Source: Pavlovales sp. CCMP2436 (taxonomy: Eukaryota > Haptophyta > Pavlovophyceae > Pavlovales). Taken from it: a DNA stretch of 10,348 bases. Location: contig MU631936.1 in the NCBI GenBank assembly GCA_026770615.1, forward strand, positions 25,628 through 35,975, written 5' to 3'. Under the pieces are notes generated by a model, which did not search any database, was not told where the DNA came from, and saw nothing but the letters and a program-made list of their open reading frames with translations. The translations under genes and the position numbers were made by a program. Shown here piece by piece: positions 1 through 5,223 of this stretch (within the stretch, counting starts at the first letter, position 1; every line of letters begins with the position of its first letter).

Positions 1-2
1 TG

Positions 3-1202
3 CTCAAGACCGGCCTCGTTCTCAGCGTCAAACGCAAATCCGACGGGTCGATCGACAAGTACAAGGCGCGCTGCATCGCCAAGGGCTACCAGCAGCGCTG
101 GGGAGTCGACTACGACGAGACCTTCAGCTCGGTCCTCCGCTACGACTCGGCCAAGCTCATCATCTCGCTCGCAGCAGCTCGCGACGCTCGCCTCTACCAC
201 CTCGACTTCAAGACGGCCTACCTCAACACACCGCTCGAGGAAGCCATCTACATCGACGTGCCCTTTGCCTACAAGGTCAAGACGAAGGGCGACATTGTCC
301 TCAAGCTGCGCAAGTCCCTCTACGGCCTCAAGCAATCGGGACGCAACTGGCGCGAGCTCATCCACAACTGGCTGACGGACTACGGCTTCACTCAGTCCCG
401 GCAGGACCCGTGCGTCTACTCCATGCACCACGACGACGGCCATTTGTCTCTCGGCATCTACGTTGACGACTTGCTCATCGCCGATTTCTCCGGCAATCCC
501 AAGATCTGCGACGCGTTCCTCTTGGCCATTACCTCAACGTTCAAGACGACCCTCTCCGACGACATTGACTCATTCCTCTCGATGAAGCTAACTCGCTCTG
601 CCGCCGGCATCAAGGTCACCATCTCTCGCGCCATCCTCGAGCTGCTCGAGCACACAGGCTTACTCAACGCGAGGCCCGTCGACACTTCGATGGCCGAGAA
701 CCTTCACCTCGTCGCCTCCGCCGACGCCGAGCTCCTCGACGCCGACGACGCGACGGAGTACCGCTCGATCGTAGGCGCACTCATCCACATCTCGCACTTC
801 CGCCCCGACATCATGTTTGCGATAGGCACCGTCTCTGCGCGGCGCGAGAAGCAAAGCGTCGTCACGCATAGCTCGACCGAGGCTGAGTACGTCGCTGTCA
901 CCTCTGTCGCCAAGGAGGTCATCGCGCTCCGCCAGCTGCTCGCTGACATCGGCTTCCCGCAGTCCTCGGCCACGCCTGTCGGCGAGGACAATGTGTCCTG
1001 CATCGCACTCTCCAAGAACGACATCGTGCACCGCCGCACCAAACATGTCAACATCAAATTCCACTGGATTCGCGACCTGGTCAAGGACGGCGTCATCAAG
1101 CTCTTCTTTGTTCCGGGCCTCGACAATGTCGCCGACATCATGACCAAGCCCCTCGGCAAGACGCTCTTCATCCGCCACCGCTACACGCTCCTCGGCATGT
1201 AA
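3..1202 (+). CDS. Ty1/copia-type pol polyprotein, C-terminal part (reverse transcriptase + partial RNase H), 5' end outside window
   Basis: The reading frame is open from base 3 to the stop at 1200-1202 (399 residues), so the first ATG at 258 is not a real start; the upstream gag, protease and integrase parts would lie outside the window. In the element this protein copies RNA into DNA inside virus-like particles. Visible RT motifs, numbered from base 3, are KYKARCIAKGYQQ followed by YDETFSSV, the motif A block LDFKTAYLN with Asp at about residue 69, the LRKSLYGLKQSGRNW block, and the catalytic YVDD box at about 153-156. After RPDIMFAIGTVSA (about 267-279) the frame jumps straight to RREKQSVV and SSTEAEYVAV. 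Copia proteins normally have roughly 70 more residues here, including the first RNase H Asp in the DADWAGD-like block. The RNase H tail follows (EDNVSCIALSKN, RRTKHVNIKFHWIR, ADIMTKPL). The copy has no stop codons but is probably inactive because of the internal deletion. Confidence 0.93.
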   Translation, partial: LKTGLVLSVKRKSDGSIDKYKARCIAKGYQQRWGVDYDETFSSVLRYDSAKLIISLAAARDARLYHLDFKTAYLNTPLEEAIYIDVPFAYKVKTKGDIVLKLRKSLYGLKQSGRNWRELIHNWLTDYGFTQSRQDPCVYSMHHDDGHLSLGIYVDDLLIADFSGNPKICDAFLLAITSTFKTTLSDDIDSFLSMKLTRSAAGIKVTISRAILELLEHTGLLNARPVDTSMAENLHLVASADAELLDADDATEYRSIVGALIHISHFRPDIMFAIGTVSARREKQSVVTHSSTEAEYVAVTSVAKEVIALRQLLADIGFPQSSATPVGEDNVSCIALSKNDIVHRRTKHVNIKFHWIRDLVKDGVIKLFFVPGLDNVADIMTKPLGKTLFIRHRYTLLGM

Positions 1203-1349
1203 GTGACCAAGTTGGTTTCTTCAACGAGGTTTTCACCGACTAGCTCTCCCCCTCGGCCTACAATAGGCGAGGGTTTATCTACCTACTCAAGTTGTACTCG
1301 ATCCTTCAACCTGAACGTGGTCCCGTCCAGATTGGGCGAGGGTATCGGG

Positions 1350-1375
1350 AGCCCAAGTGTCCTCTCACTTGGGCT
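1350..1375. other. Perfect inverted repeat / hairpin at the pol-LTR junction
   Basis: The arms AGCCCAAGTG (1350-1359) and CACTTGGGCT (1366-1375) are exact reverse complements separated by TCCTCT. It lies just after a purine-rich tract and overlaps the inferred LTR start. In a transcript it would form a stable 10-bp stem. Its role is unknown. Confidence 0.7.
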
Positions 1376-1620
1376 CTGTCTGACATCCTGATTTTGTACG
1401 CCCGGGATATAAATATCCCTGGGCTTAGCTGCTTGCTCGAGGCTTCTGCGGCTGCTCTTCGTGCCTCCTCAGTTCTGTTCTCAGGGTCTCTACTTACAGA
1501 GAGATCTTGTGAAACCTTGTCTGCATCTTGACTCTTCGTAGCTCTCTCTCTCTCTAGCTGCCTTCGACGCTCACGCGTCTCGGACTCCAATCCTCTCTTA
1601 GCTCGTGCTTGCGTTCAACA
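1358..1620 (+). repeat. Probable 3' LTR of the copia element (boundaries inferred)
   Basis: In copia elements the 3' LTR follows pol after a short purine-rich tract. Here the G/A-rich stretch at about 1331-1350 is followed by TGTCC at 1358. A segment opening with TG, carrying a TATA box about 50 bp in, and closing with TTCAACA at 1614-1620 fits the usual TG...CA form. The 5' LTR is outside the window, so neither end can be confirmed by a second copy. A (CT)n run lies at 1542-1555. The start sits inside a 10-bp-stem hairpin (1350-1375), which leaves it uncertain. Confidence 0.45.
1408..1415 (+). promoter_or_regulatory. TATA box of the putative copia LTR
   Basis: TATAAATA sits inside the near-palindrome GGATATAAATATCC, about 50 bp into the inferred LTR. 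A TATA element in the U3 part of an LTR is normal for copia promoters. The assignment depends on the LTR call. Confidence 0.45.
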
Positions 1621-1920
1621 CCGCTAGCCTCTCGATAGCGTGGGACGTCATCAAAGGCCTTTTGGATATCACACGTAATGATGTGCAGTTCTCGGCTTGA
1701 CGCCGTGGCTTCAGTTATGCCCGCCGCCATGACTGCTACGTGGTCTGACGCCCTGCCGTTCTTTCTGGCCGCGAGCTTGCTCTGAGAGTAGCTGCATTCT
1801 ACCTGCCGCGCCTAGTAGTTGTCCGGCAATAAATGCTGCAGGTATTTTGTAGGGGACACTCTAGAGGGCGAGGCCTCAATAATTTGATAGATTTGTGGGG
1901 TCCCCTTTTTGTGTGTCAGT
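1621..1920. other. Unassigned stretch downstream of the copia LTR
   Basis: No coding frame of recognisable origin, RNA gene or clear repeat was found. An isolated AATAAA occurs at 1828-1833 but has no gene attached to it. It may be flanking DNA at the copia insertion or more element debris. Confidence 0.4.
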
Positions 1921-1990
1921 TTCTAGTTAAACGTCTGTCCCCGGGAGGATCTCACTGGATTTAAGTGTTGAAAAACACTCAGATCCAGGG
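1921..1990 (+). repeat. Dispersed repeat module M1, copy 1 (diverged)
   Basis: This stretch carries TTAAACGTCTGTCCCC followed by TCACTGGATTTAAGTGTTG and AACACTCAGATCCAGGG. The same order of blocks recurs at 3893-3972 (+) and, reverse-complemented, at 3491-3572. This copy is the most diverged of the three. It is followed directly by module M2. Confidence 0.65.
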
Positions 1991-1999
1991 ATCCACCCC

Positions 2000-2125
2000 G
2001 AGCACACGGATACCGTCCCCACCGCTGATCAGTTCAGCCACACGACGATCGACGACTGACGACTCTCGACTGGTGCGCTGACCGACCTACACTGCTCTCC
2101 CTCGCGTCGTCTGGAAATTCAGCAC
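2000..2125 (+). repeat. Dispersed repeat module M2, copy 1
   Basis: The block begins GAGCACACGGATACCGTC, continues through CTGATCAG, a CGACAATCGACGACT-like stretch and GACTGGTGCG, and ends in a CTCGC-rich tract. It matches 4983-5110 in the same orientation with small indels. Beyond about 2130 the two copies diverge. Confidence 0.7.
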
Positions 2126-2814
2126 CGTCTGCTAGCGCGGCCCACCTTCGCGCGTCCCAAACAGTACTTCCTCGCTAGCCTGGCTCGCATATGTTGAGAT
2201 TTATTCCCGGGGGCAAAACCCACAAATATGCGCGGCTTATTTGCTGGCCCATTCTATCCCACCCCTTGACGGGGGTGGGCCTCGGGCGCAGGGCTTTGGG
2301 TTGCTGGATGTGGCGGGCTTGCTGGCTCATGTTTGCGTTTTGAAGACTTTGAGCTTGCTGGCTCATATTTGAGTTTAGGTTTTTTGTCGCCCGAGTGGTG
2401 TAACAGCGTGGGTGACTGGCCGGTTTCAAAGGCCCGTTTGGTTGCTGAGCGCAGTGTGCGTGAATGGTGCATGAATATGGCGGACTTGTCATGGATCAGT
2501 GCGTGCATGCGTGACGGGCCTGCTGCGGACTCGTGATAGAAGTAAAAATTTCTGATGTACCCAGTTGGTTCGGTAGTGTCGTTTCTCTAATGTTGTTATG
2601 ATGCCCCTTCTACCGCCTGGGGCGCAGTCTCTGGGCGCAGTCTCTGCGTCCAGGAGGCCTCGGGTGTCAGCGTCTGAGCGTCAATCTGCTTAGCTTTAGC
2701 GTCACCTTGCGGTGGTACCAAAGCGCCTACAGAGCTTCGAGCAGGCGCTTTCGTTCGAGTTTTATTGAAGATGGGTTTCACGTCCAGTAGTCTCGTCAGT
2801 TTGCGCCAGGATGC
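2126..2814. other. Non-coding-looking stretch with small local repeats
   Basis: No protein family was recognised on either strand. The open frames are short (about 60-105 residues) and uninformative. Local structure consists of GCTTGCTGGCTCAT twice with a 36-bp period (2317-2330, 2353-2366), a 13-bp unit GGGCGCAGTCTCT twice in tandem (2620-2632, 2633-2645), and an 8-bp-stem hairpin CCCACCCC/GGGGTGGG (2258-2279). Confidence 0.5.
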
Positions 2815-3015
2815 CTAGTTATATGATGTCAACAAAAAGGGGTGGGCAGCCCAGTCAGGAGCAAGCAGCACAAAATCCCCACATGAGCTTATCATGGATT
2901 TGCGTGGAAAGGGCATGAGGGTATGCGTTATCTCCATCAATGAAGGAAAGACACACTTTGAAGCGACATATGAAGTTCCAGCCCTACAGGGGGTCGCGGG
3001 CAATAAGAAAGGCAC
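2815..3015 (-). pseudogene. Possible retroelement protein relic (very tentative)
   Basis: A 66-residue minus-strand frame contains FPSLMEITHTLM and then VLLAPDWAAHPF. This recalls the hydrophobic block plus VAPxWPxxPW-like motif that follows RNase H in DIRS/Ngaro-like tyrosine-recombinase retroelements. The resemblance rests on about a dozen residues, and stops flank the frame. An overlapping 70-residue plus-strand frame (2894-3106) matches nothing I know. Treat this as a hint, not a gene call. Confidence 0.15.
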
Positions 3016-3106
3016 ATTTGAAGTTGAGGCTTGGTTTCTTAGCTGTTTCTTAAGGTCGACGGATCAGCAGGCTCAGTTTCTTAAAGCGCCTTCGGCGGAA
3101 CCCTAA

Positions 3107-3217
3107 TACTAAAAACACTTTTATTTTTTTAACGGGCGTAAACAACATAATAAACTAACCTTTATCGTGTAACTGTGTGTTCTGTACGTAACTAATAACA
3201 ATGCAATGTAATTTAAT
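3107..3217. other. AT-rich spacer
   Basis: The stretch is markedly AT-rich against the GC-rich surroundings and includes a T-run at 3120-3129. No gene, promoter or repeat could be identified. Confidence 0.5.
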
Positions 3218-3280
3218 AGTTCTGCGACCCCCTGTACCAGTTCTGCGTCACTGATTACCAGTTCTGCGCGACTCTCCCGT
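3218..3280 (+). repeat. Three 21-bp tandem units sharing AGTTCTGCG
   Basis: AGTTCTGCG begins at 3218, 3239 and 3260, an exact 21-bp spacing. The rest of each unit is diverged, although units 1 and 2 both end in TACC. No function is apparent. Confidence 0.65.
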
Positions 3281-3490
3281 TGAAATTGGCGACGAGCTCG
3301 TAGCAGATGCCACAGGCTCCCCCCCCACTAAATACATACAGTCACGTCGCGAGGCGTGGTCGCGCTGCTACAGGCGCAACGCCGCGTTGCAAAACGCGGA
3401 AGGAGGCACTCGCAATGGTGCCTCCCGCCCGTCCCTCTTCACGGAGGCGGAGGGATTTCAGCGGTGGGGACACGTGTGATCTGCAAAGGT
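3281..3490. other. GC-rich unassigned stretch
   Basis: It has short plus-strand frames (92 and 62 residues) without recognisable motifs, and an inverted GCACTCGCAATGGTGC-like segment near 3407-3422. It sits between the AT-rich spacer and the M1 inverted pair. Confidence 0.35.
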
Positions 3491-3572
3491 CCCTTGATCC
3501 GAGTGTTTCTCAACGCTTGGGTCCGGTGGAATTCTGTCAGGTGACAGACGTTAATCTAGATATTTACACAGA
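3491..3572 (-). repeat. Dispersed repeat module M1, copy 2 (inverted arm)
   Basis: Its reverse complement contains TTAACGTCTGTCACCTGACA, then GGACCCAAGCGTTGAGAAAC and ACTCGGATCAAGG. It pairs with 3893-3972 on the opposite orientation about 320 bp away, so 3491-3972 has the outline of a small element with ~80-bp terminal inverted repeats. No clear target-site duplication was seen at the outer edges. Confidence 0.75.
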
Positions 3573-3599
3573 CACAATTTATTAGCGGCTCCGCATGGT

Positions 3600-3668
3600 T
3601 CAACAGGTGGTGTTCATTCACAAACTTGGTTGACGTCAGACATTAGTCCTGGCAGCAGGAGTGGTGGA
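3600..3668 (+). repeat. Dispersed repeat module M3, copy 1
   Basis: The block starts CAACAGGTGGTGTTCA, contains TTGGTTGACGTCAGACATTA, and contains a 23-base core at 3637-3659. That core is identical at 3805-3827 and, inverted, at 5158-5180. It ends in a GGTGGAAGAGG purine-rich tail. Confidence 0.8.
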
Positions 3669-3721
3669 AGAGGTGATACCCAGATACGCACAAATTTCGG
3701 GGTGATGCAACCTGCAGGACA

Positions 3722-3760
3722 ACAGTCAGAGTGACAGACGCCAGCTTAAATCCCGATATC
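3722..3760 (+). repeat. Short third copy of the 3' end shared with the 129-bp repeat
   Basis: AACAGTCAG, AGACGCCAGCTTAAATCCC and TATCA occur in the same order as at the ends of 4817-4945 and 5834-5962. All three copies stop matching just after the TATCA, while their left ends differ. This pattern is typical of 5'-truncated retrotransposon copies. Confidence 0.6.
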
Positions 3761-3769
3761 AGAAATATG

Positions 3770-3838
3770 CAAGTGGCGCTCACTCACAGACTTGGTCGAC
3801 GTCGCAGACATTAGTCCTGGCAGCAGGGGTGGTAGAGG
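3770..3838 (+). repeat. Dispersed repeat module M3, copy 2
   Basis: It parallels 3600-3668: CTCACTCACAGACTTGGTCG, the exact 23-base core at 3805-3827, and a GGTGGTAGAGG tail. That tail is locally duplicated (GGTGGTAGAG at about 3829-3848). The direct-repeat spacing from copy 1 is 168 bp at the core. Confidence 0.8.
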
Positions 3839-3892
3839 GTGGTAGAGGTGAGGTTGGTGACGAAAAATACACTGAATTGCAACAACTGTGCG

Positions 3893-3972
3893 TGTGTAAA
3901 TATTTAGAAATACGTTTCTCCCCTGACAGGTATCCACTGGACCCAAGCGTTGAGAAAACACTCGGATCAAGG
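3893..3972 (+). repeat. Dispersed repeat module M1, copy 3
   Basis: TGTGTAAATATTTAGAAATACG leads into CCTGACAGG, CACTGGACCCAAGCGTTGAG and ACTCGGATCAAGG. It is inverted relative to 3491-3572 and direct relative to 1921-1990. Confidence 0.75.
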
Positions 3973-3975
3973 CGA

Positions 3976-4412
3976 GGCCTGTGTGGAAGTCTTCCTCCGC
4001 AGATCTTCAGTCATTCCACCGGTCAAACTTAGTCGAATCTGACGGATCTTTGGTCATCACCGGTCAATTTAGTCAGATATCTAACAGTAGATAAAATAAA
4101 TCAAATCAAAACAAGTTACCACGTTGGTTATTTTTCACGCCCGACGCCTTCATTTGGAGTGCGCAGTCTTCCTTTACGCGCGGGCCGAGTCGACGATCAG
4201 TGCTTCTAAGAAACGTTCAAACGCTAAATGTACTGTCTCCTCACCGGAGGCACCCCGCTGGAGGCGCATTCGCGTAGCGAATTTTTTATGGTCTTCTTAG
4301 AAATATTACATCAGCCTGACTTGAACTTGAAACGTACCGCCAGCCCGAACACCCCTACATTAATATCGTTACAGGTATTATATAGTGTTAACTGTATAAT
4401 ATGCGTATATGA
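3976..4412. other. Unassigned stretch with GGTCA-rich repeats and an AT palindrome
   Basis: No gene was recognised. CACCGGTCAA occurs at about 4017 and 4056, each followed by a TTAGTC-type block, and similar sequence returns at 4440-4491. An AT-rich palindrome, TATTATATAGT / ACTGTATAATA with a GTTA loop, lies at 4376-4401. Confidence 0.5.
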
Positions 4413-4862
4413 CCTGTCACCGGTTGCTGTGTAGTAGATCTGACCAATCTTCGGTCAGGGCTGAAAGACCTTCGGTCATGGCCGGTCAATCTCAACACCG
4501 TCAAGCCGATCCGCGGGATCGTCATCGGCGCTTTTGATGAGGTCAGCGCCGATACGCACTCGCTCGTCAAAGAAATCGCGGCGCAGGGAGGCGGCAAGAT
4601 GTACGCGCTGATGGGCGTGAGCCCGATGGAGGCGGCGGCGCGCATCAAGAAGCAGCTCATCGACACGATCGGTACGATCGCGGCACACGGCCATGCGCAG
4701 CTGCTGCTCGCGCGCTTGAGCGCGCTGGCCCCGATCGCTGCCCAGCGTGGGAACACGACAAACAGCAACCAGCAGATCATCTCCCTAAACGCCCTTGCCC
4801 GGGCACACTACCGGAGATCCATAGGCACGCGCGGTGGCGCCCAAGCCAGCGCAGCCGACTAA
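4413..4862 (+). pseudogene. C-terminal tail of a retroelement-type protein (tentatively LINE-like), 5' truncated
   Basis: The frame is open from just after the TGA at 4410 to the TAA at 4860-4862. The first ATG at 4599 falls in the middle of the conserved-looking part. That part begins near 4500 with KPIRGIVIGAFDEVSADTHS and continues with LVKEIAAQGGG, PMEAAARIKKQL and HAQLLLARLSAL. From memory this resembles the region after the polymerase in some protist non-LTR retroelement proteins (a GxxVGAFGExS pattern, then a helical Ala/Leu/Arg-rich tail). I cannot confirm this without a search. The residues before 4490 come from GGTCA repeats and are probably not native. The last 15 codons and the stop lie in the 129-bp repeat, which has a second copy inside a host intron. 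Confidence 0.35.
4440..4491 (+). repeat. GGTCA-rich repeat cluster
   Basis: CTTCGGTCA occurs twice (about 4449 and 4470), the second followed by TGGCCGGTCAATC. The pattern GATCTTTGGTCATCACCGGTC at about 4043-4063 is a diverged relative. The clusters therefore bracket 4073-4440 as short direct repeats. Confidence 0.55.
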
Positions 4863-4945
4863 GGCACGCAGCAGGCAATGGGCGACGCAGCGCTCAGACC
4901 AGCACAACATTCAGAACAGTCCGACGCCAGCTTGAATCCCTATCA
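4817..4945 (+). repeat. 129-bp repeat, copy A (retroelement 3' end)
   Basis: It matches 5834-5962 over exactly 129 bp with four substitutions by eye (about 97%). The unit starts ATCCAT, covers the last codons and TAA of the 4413-4862 frame, and ends AATCCCTATCA. The copies differ immediately on both sides. The high identity means this is a much younger duplication than the other modules in the window. Confidence 0.9.
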
Positions 4946-4982
4946 TAAATATAAGACTTCTACATAGGGCGAGACCTTAGCA

Positions 4983-5110
4983 GAGCACACGGATACCGTC
5001 TTCACCACTGAGGCTGATCAGAAACACGACAATCGACGACTCTCTGACTGGCGCGATGACCTGCCGATGCTGCATCTCGCTCGTCTCAAAATGCAGCTCG
5101 CCTGCGCACA
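4983..5110 (+). repeat. Dispersed repeat module M2, copy 2
   Basis: It matches 2000-2125 in the same orientation: GAGCACACGGATACCGTC, CTGATCAG, ATCGACGACTCT, GACTGGCGCG. It follows the 129-bp repeat after 37 bp and precedes an inverted M3 copy. In copy 1 the M1 module stands upstream instead. Confidence 0.7.
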
Positions 5111-5146
5111 TGCCGCACCTGTAGCACATAATAATCTTTCCTCTAT

Positions 5147-5218
5147 CTACCACCATCCCTGCTGCCAGGACTAATGTCTGACGTCGACCAAGTCAGTGAG
5201 TGAACACCACCTGTTGAT
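5147..5218 (-). repeat. Dispersed repeat module M3, copy 3 (inverted)
   Basis: Its reverse complement reproduces 3600-3668 almost fully (ATCAACAGGTGGTGTTCACT, the exact 23-base core at 5158-5180, then GGATGGTGG). It ends within about 10 bp of the apparent end of the kinase gene's last reading frame, separated by GATATATATC. Confidence 0.8.
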
Positions 5219-5223
5219 ATATA

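Noticed and set aside
1203..1531. Small plus-strand ORFs after copia pol
   Set aside because: They fall in the inferred LTR and its upstream tract, are short, and lack coding character.
1828..1833. AATAAA as a polyadenylation signal
   Set aside because: No gene ends nearby; a single hexamer is expected by chance.
2894..3106. Plus-strand 70-residue gene
   Set aside because: It has no recognisable motif, no homologue that I know of, and overlaps an equally plausible minus-strand frame.
4388..4780. Minus-strand 130-residue ORF
   Set aside because: It is the antisense of the retroelement-like frame 4413-4862, which has the more protein-like sequence.
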